64,000 nucleotides of DNA, from the NCBI GenBank assembly GCA_009746045.1, contig RPFO01000178.1, positions 404,369 to 468,368 on the forward strand. Reading direction: 5' to 3'. Below, one piece after another: positions 26,101 through 35,500 of the stretch (positions are counted from its first letter, which is position 1; each line of letters begins with the position of its first letter). The translations under genes were made by a program, and so were the position numbers. This DNA is from Mesostigma viride (taxonomy: Eukaryota; Streptophyta; Mesostigmatophyceae; Mesostigmatales; Mesostigmataceae). The notes beneath the pieces were generated by a model. It searched no databases, was not told the origin of the DNA, and saw only the letters and a program-made list of their open reading frames with translations.

Positions 26101-29100
26101 ATGGCGCAGAGAGCATGTTCGCTTGAAGCGCCTAGCGCTTGCACGGCCCATGATGCGGTCATGGCGCAGAGAGCATGTTCGCTTGAAGCGCCTAGCGCTT
26201 GCACGGCCCATGATGCGGTCATGGCGCAGAGAGCATGTTCGCTTGAAGCGCCTAGCGCTTGCACGGCCCATGATGCGGTCATGGCGCAGAGAGCATGTTC
26301 GCTTGAAGCGCCTAGCGCTTGCACGGCCCATGATGCGGTCATGGCGCAGAGAGCATGTTCGCTTGAAGCGCCTAGCGCTTGCACGGCCCATGATGCGGTC
26401 ATGGCGCAGAGAGCATGTTCGCTTGAAGCGCCTAGCGCTTGCACGGCCCATGATGCGGTCATGGCGCAGAGAGCATGTTCGCTTGAAGCGCCTAGCGCTT
26501 GCACGGCCCATGATGCGGTCATGGCGCAGAGAGCATGTTCGCTTGAAGCGCCTAGCGCTTGCACGGCCCATGATGCGCCCGCTAGGCGATATGAATACAT
26601 GATAAGGCGTTACTGTGATAATCGCAAGACCGGTAATATATACAGCTGCCACGTCTGTGCGCTGCGGCTGGGTCCTTTGGTATCAATGGACTGCTGGCAA
26701 GAGGCACGTTACACAGCTGCCTTTTGTCGTGTTTGCTGCCAGCACGGCACCTGGTGCACCTGCCGCGTGCTCCTGTGCACCTGTTGCGTGCGGCAGCAGA
26801 TGCCGCGTGCTGCATGCATGGCCAACAATGGCACGCGGCTGTCTACTAAGGCATGTAGGGGCACGTGGATTGGAATCAGTCAGTACATGGAAGTTACACG
26901 TAGACTGCATCACTCAGCACATGGCAGATAAATGCACTTTGGCATTTGCAGGAGGGGCCCTGTGTTTGATGGCATGAGCGGTCTATCTTTTGGGTGGCAT
27001 GATCAATCAGCTTAAATTTGTTGACGGGGCGAGTTGAGCTTGGAAAAACGACCTGCTTACCCAGGTGCCAGCATGCTTCCTGCAAGGGACAAAGGGGATG
27101 GAAGAGTGGCAAAGGGGGCTGCCAGGGGGTAAGAGGAGCGAGAATCGCCACATCAGAAGATGGCTGGAAATGCCGGTTACTTAATTAATTAATTGCGCGT
27201 ATTGTTGGTTGGTTACTAATTGTTGGTTGGTTTCTACTAGCCTGGTCCTCAGATTCCCAGAGGCAACGTTTTGTTCGGTGGACGTTCACTTTTATGCTAT
27301 GGGGACTCTCAGTCCATCCTTGCATCGACCCTCGCTTCATGGTCTGACGTTAGTCACCCGTCGAGGTCATCCTCCTGCCCCCCGATGTTTCTCCTTGCCC
27401 GACCACACCCTCCCCTTGCACTCCTCACCCAGGCTGGCGGCAGGTACCCAGACACCCTCCTACGGTGCGTGGCCATATGCCAGCGGTAGCTTGCCAAACA
27501 TAAATAACTTGCCTAATAACATAGTAGTAAAAAACTTGCGCATTGGCAACACAAATAACTTGCCTAATAACATAGTAGTAAATAACTTGCGCATGCAACA
27601 TAAATAACTTGCCTAACACAAACGACTGGCCTAACATAGATAGGTTGCCTGACATGAGTAACCTCAGCCTGATAGCATAAATAACTTGCCTGACATGAAT
27701 AACCTGCCTGATAACATAGATAACTTGCCTAACACCAAGAACTTGCCTAGTAACACAAGGAACTTGCCTAACGTGCAGGGTGCCGCGCATCCCGAGTGGG
27801 TGCTTGCTCCTGCGTACGCTCTGCCTGAACGTGGTCGGTGGGACCCTGGGTGACATGCGTATCCGCGCATGTTGCGACCAGGCAGCCGATAGGAAAGCTC
27901 TTTTGCATGTTGCAAGCCGTCTTGGATCCTGTGGTAGCGCGATGCAGATCAAGGAAAGCCACTGAGCGGTGGTGACTATGTACAAAGGAAGCCATAGATA
28001 GGGCAGCTAGGTCGGCAGTGGTGGTGATGAGCACTGCCTGGCGTTACCTCTATTTTACGAGTGGTAAGGAGGTGAACTGCATGGTGGGAACACACATTCT
28101 TCCGCCACCTCGCATGCACTGTTAGCCGTTAGGTCTGTAGCCGCACGCGCAAAATCCTTGTTGCGTGCGCCCACAGCACGAACGAACACAGGCCCCATGT
28201 CACTCCCATGGATTTCCACTCCGGCCGCAGCTGGTGAGTTTGTACTGAGACTAATCACGAGCACAAGTACGAGCAGCGTAGGGCCAACGAGTCCGAGCAG
28301 GGTAGGGCCTGAGCCTGCCCAATGGCCGATGTGTTTATCCCAGCCAGTGTCTGCCAGTGTCTGCCAGTGTCTGCCAGTGTCTGCCAGTGTCTGCCAGTGT
28401 CTGCCAGTGTCTGCCAGTGTCTGCCAGTGTCTGGTTTCCAGTGTCTGCCAGTGTCTGCCAGTGTCTGCCAGTGTCTGCCAGTGTCTGGTTTCCAGTGTCT
28501 GCCAGTGTCTGCCAGTGTCTGCCAGTGTCTGCCAGTGTCTGCCAGTGTCTGCCAGTGTCTGCCAGTGTCTGGTTTCCAGTGTCTGCCAGTGTCTGCCAGT
28601 GTCTGCCAGTGTCTGGTTTCCAGTGTCTGCCAGTGTCTGCCAGTGTCTGCCAGTGTCTGGTTTCCAGTGTCTGCCAGTGTCTGCCAGTGTCTGCCAGTGT
28701 CTGCCAGTGTCTGGTTTCCAGTGTCTGCCAGTGTCTGCCAGTGTCTGCCAGTGTCTGGTTTCCAGTGTCTGCCAGTGTCTGCCAGTGTCTGCCAGTGTCT
28801 GCCAGTGTCTGCCAGTGTCTGCCAGTGTCTGCCAGTGTCTGCTGGCCAGTGTCTGCCAGTGTCTGCCAGTGTCTGGTTTCCAGTGTCTGCCAGTGTCTGC
28901 CAGTGTCTGCCAGTGTCTGCCAGTGTCTGCCAGTGTCTGCCAGTGTCTGCCAGTGTCTGCCAGTGTCTGCCAGTGTCTGCCAGTGTCTGCCAGTGTCTGG
29001 TTTCCAGTGTCGTGCGATGATGTCCTGACAGTGGCCACATGTAAGGCCGCGTAATGGGTGGCGGATGACTTGAGATCGCTATGCTACATAGGGCCCAGGG

Positions 29101-30460
29101 GGATCCTTTTTTTCTGAGCGTATAGCTGCCCCTCTACGTTCAGATGCTGCGACATTGCGTGCTTGTCCGGTGGGATGCATGTGCCCATTATAGTGTTGCG
29201 ACGTTTGCGTTGTTAGCTGATGCATGTGCTTGACTATCCCGTTACGCATCAACGCAACCATTTCTGTGTATGGTGTTCTGCGTCGTGGCCACCCCACCCG
29301 CAGGGGTGCACTGCGCGCGGCTGGGGGGTATCCCTGGGGACATCCTGTCGCGTGCGCGGGACGTCATCGAGCTGGTGAGGGACAGAAGGCCGATTAACCG
29401 GGCCCTTCACTCGGCACAGACAGCCGCCAAGGACGAGGCCTACAAGGTGCGGTCCGGCCGCGGTAGCCTTTCCCCGCGACATCTGGCGTATTGTCTGGTG
29501 TTGATGCATATACGGTGCTTTTCGCGCACTGTCTGGGAACAGGCCGCATGCCATGAAATGTATGTCTAGAAGTCTAGAACTCGTGATCATGGAGCTTCCA
29601 AAGCGTGTACTGCACATTGGCTTACAGTCTGGCTTGCTATATTCTTAGTGCTCAGCTATGCAGCTAGGTGGTGCGTCATGTACCGTGACGAAAGCCACAG
29701 GTGCCGTCCGAATCAGCAAGTGTCCATCTCTCGTGTGTTTTCAGGGGTAAGTGTACCGGCAGGGCGGCTTACTGCTCAGAAGGAACACTTCCCCTACTAG
29801 GACACTATCTGGGTCACTGTGTGTGTGTAAGCAGGAATTGTTCCCATTGAAGTGCGACGCTGGGCTGGACATGGGTGATGGGGGAACGTGTTTGAGCTGA
29901 CAACATCGGTGCCGGTATACCATGATAGAATGCCTTTTGCGCTTGAAGCATGGTAAGTGTTTATGGTGGTTCTAAATACCACCATGTTCGACATGCAGTG
30001 AACCCCTTCTGGATCAAGGGTAGTGCTCCCAGGTCTGTAAACCACTGGTGAGCTGTCACCAGAGCTGCATGCGCCCTAAAACATTCCAGCATTTTTCAAG
30101 ATGACTACTCGATACAATACTATGTAAGAATGAGCTCAGAATTTGTGAGGTTTCATCTCCACCCTCTAGCAAAAATAAACTGACATTGGACATGTGTTTC
30201 TTGAAGGGACACGTTTGATTGCGCTGCATGGACACGTGCATGCCCTGTTGTGGCGTGTATTCTTTCTGTTTCACATTGCAGCTTAATAAGTCTATCCGTC
30301 ACATTGCTGCCCCTTCATGCGTGCGCAGGTCATCGTGGATAAAATTGCAAGTTTCGACTTTCAGGGTGGAGATGTGCTTGCTTTTCTACAAGAGGTTTTT
30401 GCTCTGTGTGCCAGCCCATTACCACCATCCACAAGGGCCTCTGAGAAATCCCGAAGTTAA
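1084..30460 (+). CDS. MSH5: MSH5, meiotic MutS homologue (5' end outside window)
   Basis: MSH5 pairs with MSH4 to form a clamp that stabilises Holliday-type intermediates and promotes meiotic crossovers. Exons placed by GT-AG borders and protein similarity: 1084-1116, 1382-1660, 2436-2502, 3351-3382, 4117-4174, 6096-6182, 7259-7315, 8806-8904, 9812-9856, 10880-11285, 11878-11974, 13868-13957, 17279-17340, 18181-18245, 18954-19030, 19639-19728, 21596-21657, 22708-22769, 23097-23150, 25544-25620, 27433-27464, 29304-29446, 30329-30460 (TAA 30458-30460). All phases agree and give 734 residues with no internal stop. Walker A is GPNFSGKS (about residue 480) and Walker B is LLVIDEAGKGT (about 555). 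FVPNDT, STFMIDLHQ and PSYGVHCA match plant MSH5 rather than MSH4 or MSH2. Roughly 120 N-terminal residues (family comparison) must lie upstream of the window. The gene spans over 29 kb for 2.2 kb of coding sequence. Exon borders come from reading, without transcripts; the smallest exons are least certain. Confidence 0.93.
1700..1898. repeat. Compound CCTG / CCCG / TGGC tetranucleotide tract
   Basis: MSH5 intron 2 holds three abutting tetranucleotide runs: CCTG (about 1702-1728), CCCG with one or two interruptions (about 1729-1824) and TGGC (about 1825-1897). The change of unit by single-base steps suggests slippage plus point mutation. A separate GGGCAT hexanucleotide run of about eight copies lies at 2057-2107 in the same intron. 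Confidence 0.95.
2057..2107. repeat. GGGCAT hexanucleotide repeat
   Basis: About eight GGGCAT units in MSH5 intron 2. It reads as a Gly-Met repeat on the plus strand but lies between spliced exons and shows no coding context. Confidence 0.93.
3853..4080. repeat. 30-bp minisatellite, MSH5 intron 4
   Basis: About 7.5 copies of a 30-bp unit containing CTCGCTGCACATGCACC, ending about 35 bases before the acceptor of exon 5 (4117). The 30-bp period keeps all frames open, which explains the spurious reading frames here. Confidence 0.92.
4265..5857. repeat. 63-bp minisatellite, about 25 copies, MSH5 intron 5
   Basis: A 63-bp unit (GGGCGATGAGAGATCC ... GCACCCCCCACGTTTTTAC) is repeated about 25 times with a few C/T and A/G variant positions and two copies one base shorter (near 4877 and 5570). 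It fills most of intron 5 (4175-6095). Because 63 is a multiple of three it stays open on both strands; I do not regard these frames as coding. The flanks are ordinary intron sequence. Confidence 0.97.
6857..6953. repeat. 24-bp CATCA-rich repeat, MSH5 intron 6
   Basis: About four copies of a 24-bp unit made of ATCATnACGACCATCATnACG. The rest of intron 6 (6183-7258) shows no gene. Confidence 0.85.
7805..8280. repeat. 26-bp minisatellite, MSH5 intron 7
   Basis: About 18 copies of a 26-bp unit containing CCATGACCCCCCTTTGCTGG, with single-base and 2-6-base length variants. It lies in intron 7 (7316-8805). Confidence 0.93.
8418..8605. repeat. 35-bp minisatellite, MSH5 intron 7
   Basis: About five copies of a 35-bp unit containing ACCAGCCATCCTGCGCC, ending about 200 bases before exon 8. 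It is unrelated to the 26-bp array just upstream. Confidence 0.9.
11965..12600. repeat. 58/59-bp minisatellite starting at the exon 11 splice donor
   Basis: About 11 copies of a 58-59-bp unit begin exactly at the end of MSH5 exon 11. The exon ends GAGCTGGACAG and the donor is GTGGGT; every unit again contains GGACAGGTGGGTGGG or GAACAGGTGGGTGGG. Downstream of the regular array, at about 12680-13290, roughly a dozen diverged copies of CTGGACAGGTG can still be seen, as if an older array had decayed. Confidence 0.93.
14740..15210. repeat. Long inverted repeat (foldback-like), MSH5 intron 12
   Basis: The segment 14764-14901 and the segment 15054-15190 are reverse complements of each other at roughly 85-90% identity by eye, with similarity fading outward (a shared GCAACACxGT motif). 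The loop is about 150 bases. Each arm carries CGTGCAGTCTCCGA and GTGGATCTGCCTGGTCAGC in opposite orientation. No transposase frame is visible, so this may be a non-autonomous foldback or MITE-like element, or a hairpin made by local inversion-duplication. It lies in the largest MSH5 intron (13958-17278). Confidence 0.8.
15476..15630 (+). repeat. Dispersed repeat E, copy 1
   Basis: About 150 bases that align to 30708-30860, sharing TGCCCCTA, CTCAGGCTCCGGGAG or CTCAAGCTCCGGGAG, GTGGCCTCTGGAC/GCGGCCTCTGGAC and GGGGCAGCCT blocks in the same order. One copy lies in MSH5 intron 12 and the other just downstream of MSH5. No protein is evident; it may be part of a transposon. Confidence 0.7.
15813..16112. 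repeat. 22-bp minisatellite, MSH5 intron 12
   Basis: About 13 copies of a 22-bp unit containing ATAACCAGTTGGGGTTCCC. A short GA-dinucleotide run is at 15660-15677 in the same intron. Confidence 0.93.
18698..18850. repeat. 19-bp repeat, MSH5 intron 14
   Basis: About six imperfect copies of ACTATTGTTCCATACACAA, AT-rich against the GC-rich exons, ending about 100 bases before exon 15. Confidence 0.85.
19724..20652. repeat. 27-29-bp minisatellite starting at the exon 16 splice donor
   Basis: About 33 copies of a GTGATGTGTGGGGGTGGACA-containing unit, with 27-, 28- and 29-bp variants. The first unit overlaps the junction: exon 16 ends ACACG followed by GTAATGTG, and every later unit reads ACGCG followed by GTGATGTG. 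The array fills half of intron 16 (19729-21595). Confidence 0.92.
23162..23182 (+). repeat. Interstitial TTTAGGG telomere-type repeat (3 copies)
   Basis: Three perfect TTTAGGG heptamers start 12 bases after the MSH5 exon 19 donor and run straight into a 33-bp minisatellite. TTTAGGG is the plant-type telomere unit, also used by some green algae. The orientation is G-rich on the plus strand. Confidence 0.9.
23183..25095. repeat. 33-bp minisatellite, about 58 copies, MSH5 intron 19
   Basis: A 33-bp GC-rich unit containing GCCGCCGGTAGGTGGGTGC is repeated about 58 times with scattered variants (GATAGG, GTCTAGG, CTGTAGG). It follows the telomere-type heptamers next to the exon 19 donor. Exon 19 ends CTGCCGCCG and its donor is GTGCGTGC; the unit repeats GCCGCCG plus a GTAGGTGGGTGC donor-like string. 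The period is a multiple of three and yields very long but meaningless Pro/Gly-rich reading frames on both strands. Confidence 0.95.
25603..25895. repeat. 30-bp minisatellite made from the exon 20/intron 20 junction
   Basis: About 9-10 copies of a 30-bp unit whose first half is the last 15 bases of MSH5 exon 20 (CATCTTTCTCTACAA) and whose second half is the donor and following intron (GTGAGTGCCAG). Most copies keep CTGTACAA or CTCTACAA joined to GTGAGTG, so up to nine good-looking splice donors follow the real one at 25621. Confidence 0.95.
26041..26580. repeat. 60-bp repeat, nine virtually identical copies, MSH5 intron 20
   Basis: Nine consecutive 60-bp units containing GCGCAGAGAGCATGTTCGC and the near-palindrome AAGCGCCTAGCGCTT. 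Apart from the first base of the first unit and the last bases of the ninth, no differences are visible. This contrasts with the diverged neighbouring arrays. All frames are open through the array because the period is a multiple of three; I do not consider them genes. Confidence 0.97.
27490..27778. repeat. Irregular AACTTGCCTAA repeat, MSH5 intron 21
   Basis: About a dozen imperfect copies of an AT-rich unit around AACTTGCCTAACATAA, with irregular spacing of about 15-45 bases. Confidence 0.8.
28344..29010. repeat. 10-bp CCAGTGTCTG array, MSH5 intron 21
   Basis: About 65 copies of CCAGTGTCTG, broken at semi-regular intervals by a GTTT insertion (CTGGTTTCCAGTG), giving a higher-order structure. 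It lies 300 bases before exon 22. Confidence 0.95.
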
Positions 30461-30707
30461 GGGCAGGCCCTATAATAGGCCAATGCCAGGGATGCATGTT
30501 AAAACGGGTCATGATGGATGTCATGCATCACAATGATGGTTTCAAGTTGGGACCATAAGACCTACGATGTACTTGTCCGACGAAATGCCTTAGTTGTGGC
30601 CAGCCTTGCACATGCTTTTATGAGGGAGTATTGACATTGAAGCCCGCATCCTTACCTGGGCTAATGTATCAAGCTGTCCCCACTAATGTTGTGGTTGAAC
30701 CCTAGGT

Positions 30708-30860
30708 TACTATGCCCCTAAAACCCCTCAGGCTCCGGGAGTCAAGCCTGCATATTCTCCAAAACCGGCTTCTCTCAACGAATATTCCAAGCCTACTATT
30801 GTGGCCTCTGGACAATGGGGCAGCCTTACTGCATCTGCTATGCTTTAAATTGCTATGACA
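30708..30860 (+). repeat. Dispersed repeat E, copy 2; rest of 30461-31140 has no gene
   Basis: This diverged copy of the repeat at 15476-15630 lies about 250 bases after the MSH5 stop codon. I see no gene, tRNA or clear polyadenylation signal in 30461-31140; the usual green algal TGTAA signal was not found within the first 150 bases after the stop. Confidence 0.65.
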
Positions 30861-31139
30861 AGTCGTTACAACATCCTCACACCAAGCCTTGTTGTCTATG
30901 AAGAGTCATGCCCGTAGCCAGGAAGAAGCCAACTGTGTCAATAAGAAGCAGAGAAAAAAAGCTGAAAGACGCCCAGCCAATCGGGGACAGGGCTCTTTTA
31001 CCTCTGGAGTGAGGTCTTGTAGGAAACTCTATACGAAAAATGGCCACACTCACTAATTCTTGGGAAACACATGGGATTTTCCCTGCCTCTTGGGATTCGT
31101 TAAGTCCTTCCTGTCTTTACTTAATGACAGGAGGTAAAA

Positions 31140-31430
31140 GATATCGGGAGAGCGATCGCAGCAGTGGTGCTTACAATTGGACTCTCCTGCTGATCACTAG
31201 TAGGAACACTAGCTGCCCTGATCACGCGAGGTTGAACTTTTAGCTATAAACCGTCTAGGTCCCGATATATAACGTTAGCCAGCCATAATACAACGGCTAC
31301 ACATATCCACCTCCATTCATTTCCATTATCCTGAACGACTTGACAAATGCCGATAAGATAACAGCAGGCTCGCGTTACCATGGTCCGGATTCTTCATGAC
31401 TTCTGGCACGCGCTGGCTGTCTCTTTGATA
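31140..31430 (+). repeat. Dispersed repeat D, copy 1
   Basis: About 290 bases matching 54055-54354 and, for its second half, 36325-36520. Shared blocks include GGGAGAGCGATCGCAGCA, AAGATAACxGCAGGCTCG and a terminal GGxTGTCTCxTTGATA. It lies directly upstream of a LINE fragment here and beside retroelement fragments at the other two sites, so it may be an untranslated part of one of these elements or a SINE-like family. Confidence 0.7.
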
Positions 31431-31461
31431 TTGTACATCTAATGGAGCCATTGAACTTGGG

Positions 31462-32548
31462 CGTTTTGTTCTCACATGGCGCGTGCCCCGAGCCGAGCGC
31501 GGCCGGGGTGCCACCCGTGGACTTTCCGGGATAGACTACGCATGGATATGGGTTACGTACCCACGTCGCAATGGGCTCACGCCAGGGCAGCCCCCTGGCA
31601 TGTCTGTAATCTGGAGGCAGATGGTTCGCAAGGATAGGTGTCAGGTAGTAATGAAGGAGACCACCCGGCCCAAGCCAGTGGGGGCTCCGCATGTGACCGA
31701 CTTTGGCATTCACAGTCATTCGGGCCGTGCATGGTGCTCACAACCCTGTATCTAGGTCTTATTAGATAGTTAGCTACATCCATCCCATCCCATCCCATCC
31801 CATCCCATCCCATCCCATCCCATCCCATCCCATCCCATCCCATCCCATCCCATCCCATCCCATCCCATCCCATCCCATCCCATCCCATCCCATCCCATCC
31901 CATCCCATCCCATCCCATCCCATCCCATCCCATCCCATCCCATCCCATCCCATCCCATCCCATCCCATCCCATCCCATCCCATCCCATCCCATCCCATCC
32001 CATCCCATCCCATCCCATCCCATCCCATCCCATCCCATCCCATCCCATCCCATCCCATCCCATCCCATCCCATCCCATCCCATCCCATCCCATCCCATCC
32101 CATCCCATCCCATCCCATCCCATCCCATCCCATCCCATCCCATCCCATCCCATCCCATCCCATCCCATCCCATCCCATCCCATCCCATCCCATCCCATCC
32201 CATCCCATCCCATCCCATCCCATCCCATCCCATCCCATCCCATCCCATCCCATCCCATCCCATCCCATCCCATCCCATCCCATCCCATCCCATCCCATCC
32301 CATCCCATCCCATCCCATCCCATCCCATCCCATCCCATCCCATCCCATCCCATCCCATCCCATCCCATCCCATCCCATCCCATCCCATCCCATCCCATCC
32401 CATCCCATCCCATCCCATCCCATCCCATCCCATCCCATCCCATCCCATCCCATCCCATCCCATCCCATCCCATCCCATCCCATCCCATCCCATCCCACTC
32501 GACTGTACTGAGGACTTCTGCTCACGTAACGTTCATTACGTGTAAATT
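31462..32548 (+). mobile_element. LINE copy 1: ORF2 C-terminus plus expanded 3' tail
   Basis: A 5'-truncated, decayed LINE on the plus strand. The frame from about 31463 to 31750 encodes the last ~95 residues of ORF2 (recognisable by GLTPGQPPGMSVIWRQMVRK), with substitutions against the better copies at 35594 and 54821. The 3' UTR is then split by a 0.7-kb CATCC array and resumes at about 32504 with ACTGAGGACTTCTGCTCACG, matching ACTGAGGACTTATGCTCACG of the 35594 copy (36115). Confidence 0.85.
31767..32498. repeat. (CATCC)n microsatellite, about 145 copies, inside a LINE 3' UTR
   Basis: About 727 bases of perfect CATCC pentamers. Other copies of the LINE have the short seed CCATCCATTCCATCCCATG at the same 3' UTR position (36090-36110), so the array grew in place after insertion. 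The Gly-Trp-Asp-Met frames on the minus strand are artefacts. Confidence 0.97.
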
Positions 32549-32549
32549 A

Positions 32550-35500
32550 AGCTAATTCCCAAATCTCGTCCCGAATCTCGCTCCTTTTCTCGGCAGCCAG
32601 TTGCAGGATGGCATTGGCGGCAGCTCGGGACAGCCGCATGATGGTGTTAATAAGGCCTGGCCATTTTCCAGGCAAAACATCGGCAGCTTCCTCAGCAGAA
32701 ATGGCCTCCTCGCGGGCATCCATGGCAGGGTCGCTGTTCGGCGGAGCGGCGGAGTGGAGCGGCTGCATGCTGACAGTCGCATCCGGCATAGCGTGCGAGG
32801 GGGTTGACAACGAAGCCATGGTTTCGTCAGCAAGTTGGTGCAGGGCCGCGGACACTTGTGATTGTTGGGATGATCGAAGCGTATTCCGCCATGTCGAGCT
32901 GAAAAAGATCGATACTTGCTGGACAGGGCGGTGCCGATTAATTAATTAATTATAATAGACACGTGACTGCGTCACGTGAGCATAAGCCCTCAGTGGGAGG
33001 GGAACATGGGATGGAATGGATGCCAGGTATAAGCTATCTAGGTCCTAGTGACAGGGGTGTTGGCACCGCGGCCCGAATCGCTATGAATGCCATACTTGGT
33101 CAAACGCGGAGCCCCCACAGGCTTGGGGGTGGTCTCCGTCATCACTACTTGCCATCTATCCTTGCGCACCATCTGCCTCCATATTACAGACAAACCAGGA
33201 GGCTGCCCGGGTCGGTGAGCCCGTCACGTCTAGTGTAGCACATGCCCATGCCGAGTCTATCACGAAAAGTCCACGGGTGGCGGCCCTGCCGCGCGCGGCC
33301 GGGGGCACGCCAGGTGAGGACGTATCGCCCAGGCTGGGCGGGCTTGGTGCCAGCTAGTCTATCTGAGGTATCTACCTGATCTGTGCGGGCCAGGTGCCCG
33401 GCTAGGCCCAGGCGCCTGTGCCTAATAATAATGTGGGAAACATAGGGCAAATCAGCGTACAAATCCTCATTACTAATGTGCAAACCAAAGGGGATGTTAA
33501 GGGCCTTGCGCAGCATCTTGGTGACGGCGCCGTCGAGTCGTTGCTCCAGCTCCTGCGTCAGTGTCCAGCCTCAGTCTCGGCGCCGTAGGTCAGGATCGTC
33601 AGAATGACGACCTTGAAGAGGTCACGCTTGACGATCCGGGGTAGGGCGGGGTTGCTTCAACAGCGGCGGTGGTCATGGAGGTGCGCCCACGCCATGCCGA
33701 TCCGTGTCGTCATGTCGTCCTCGCAGTCGGGAAGCCAACTGCCGAGCAGCTTGAAGCGGCCTGAAGGAGGGTAGTTGACCTCGGCATCATCTAAGAGGCG
33801 GAGTGTGAGTGGGGGCCCTGCCATGCCGAGGGCCAGGGCCTCCGTTTTGGGGCTGATTTCTAGACCAACCGCCCGAGCCTCGAGCGCCAGGCAGTCCAGC
33901 TTAAGTTGGGCAGACTCCGGCTTCTCGATGAGCGTGATGTCGTCGGCATACATGAGGTCAGCTAGTAAATTCTGCTTGTTAGTCGGCCCCCCTTCCCCAA
34001 GCTCGTTCGTGATCGCTAGGCCAGGGGCACGGCCTGCAATGTTATCTAAGCGAGCACGTGCCTGGCGCATAACATAATCCACTACAATAATAAACAGGTA
34101 CGGCGACAGGACGCAACCCTGCCAGACGCCGGTCTGCAGTGGACATGGCGGGGAATTGCCGTGTTGAGTGCGCACCGAAGTGGTCGACCCCTCATACAGC
34201 GTGCGGATGACGGTAATCAGGGGAGTGGGGACGCTAGCGCGAGCAAGTACAGCCCATAGAGCGTCCCAGAGGACAGAATCAAAAGCCTTGATGAAGTCGA
34301 TGAAGATCAGGATGGCGGGAAACTCACCACTGGGTTGCAGGAGAGCGATTTCCTCGAAGAGGCGACGCGCGACGAAGATGGCCATGACGGTGTTGCGCCC
34401 AGGACAGAAGCCCATTTGACTTTCCCCAAGGTGACAGTCGAGAGCAGAACGAAGGCGGTTGAGGATCATGCGCATGAACAACTTGAGTGAGGCGCTCTGG
34501 ATGCAGACTCCTCTGTAGTTGGCGGGGTTGTCAGGGGAATCTTTGTTTTTGTACAGCATAATACGGTAGCTGTGCTGCCACAGTCTCAGGAATCGGCGGC
34601 GCGTCGGCAAGCAGGATCCGGTTGCAGACGTCAAGCAGGAACCCCGTGAGCGCCGTCAGCTTAATCACCGGGGCTGGGAGCTGGTCAGGTCCAACGGCGG
34701 CATAGAAGCGGAGTTGCTTGGCGGCGGTGCTCAGCTCGAGCTCGGTGAACGGCGGGAGCTCGTTGGGGTCGGCCAGGGGTTCCGACAGGGCTGGGTACGT
34801 GTAGTCCTGCTCAGCGGCAGGCGGCGTGGACGGCGCAGGGACGTCCGCAGGCGCTACTGCCAGGCGTGCGGCCGCCAGAGGGCCAAGCAGCGGAGGCGGC
34901 GGGGGAGCGCCGAGCAGCCGGGACTGGGAGGAATACCACTGGTCGAGCTGCTGCTGCGGTGAGCCAGAGAGCGTCCGCAGCGCCGGCTGCGCGCCGCCGG
35001 CGGGCCGTTGGGCGTGACGCAGGCTGGTCCAGGCGCACTTGCCGTGCTGGTCCTTGAGGTGGGCGAAGTACTCGCGCACTTCAGGTCCTCCTGCTCCTTG
35101 GTCGCCTGCCGGATGGCCGAGTGGTAATCGGCTTTGAGGCGGGCGCAGCGGGCGGGGTCGCTGCTGTCGCGCAGGGCTTGCCGGGCCTGGATGACGGCGG
35201 GGAGCCGGTGCAGGCTGGTGAAGCGGGGCGGGCGGCGGGGGGGCAGCAGGGCCCCGGCTGCGGGAAGCTTGTCAGCGAGGTGCCGAAGGGCCGATGCCGG
35301 GCCGGCAGCGAACAGCTGGGCGTGGCTGGCCGGGATGTCCAGCGCGTCGACGAACGCCTCTGCCGCGCGCTTGTGGGCGCGTTTTTCCGAAGATATCGCG
35401 GTGCCGATATCTTCGGAAATCTTGAGCGGCAGCTGCAGAAAATTATATCAGCGTGTTTTGTCATCAAAAGACGAGTCTAGTGCAACCAACCCAATGAAAT

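Larger units (their letters stand above)
17279..30460 (+). other. MSH5: MSH5 ATPase domain and C-terminus exons (visible exons 13-23)
   Basis: This is the ABC-type ATPase of the MutS family, split over exons 13-22. In order: HPLQELRVDGFVPNDTRMGQ (exon 13), Walker A GPNFSGKS (exon 14), VALIVFLAHIGSYVPAEEAR (exon 15), the SNSTFMIDLHQM signalling segment (exon 16), Walker B with DEAGKGT (exon 17), GVGLLCSLLHHF (exon 18), the CCTHFSEVYDE histidine-switch segment (exon 19), then QTMSV...IIFLYK (exon 20) and the helix-turn-helix dimer region (exons 21-22). The last exon gives VIVDKIASFDF and a 44-codon tail. Family members usually have Phe or Leu where this protein has Ala in DEAGKGT. The exon 21 donor was placed at 27465 rather than at 27486, because the shorter exon restores the conserved SYG-VHCA junction. 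Confidence 0.9.

Noticed and set aside
25894-26652. A 60-bp repeat protein or a clustered-repeat locus
   Set aside because: Head-to-tail identical units without spacers in an intron; all frames are open owing to the period.
27433-27485. Longer version of MSH5 exon 21, ending before GTAGCT at 27486
   Set aside because: It would add seven residues inside the conserved SYG-VHCA motif; the donor GTGCGT at 27465 keeps the same phase and restores the motif.
31577-32525. Gly-Trp-Asp-Met repeat protein on the minus strand
   Set aside because: Pure translation of the CATCC microsatellite in a LINE tail.
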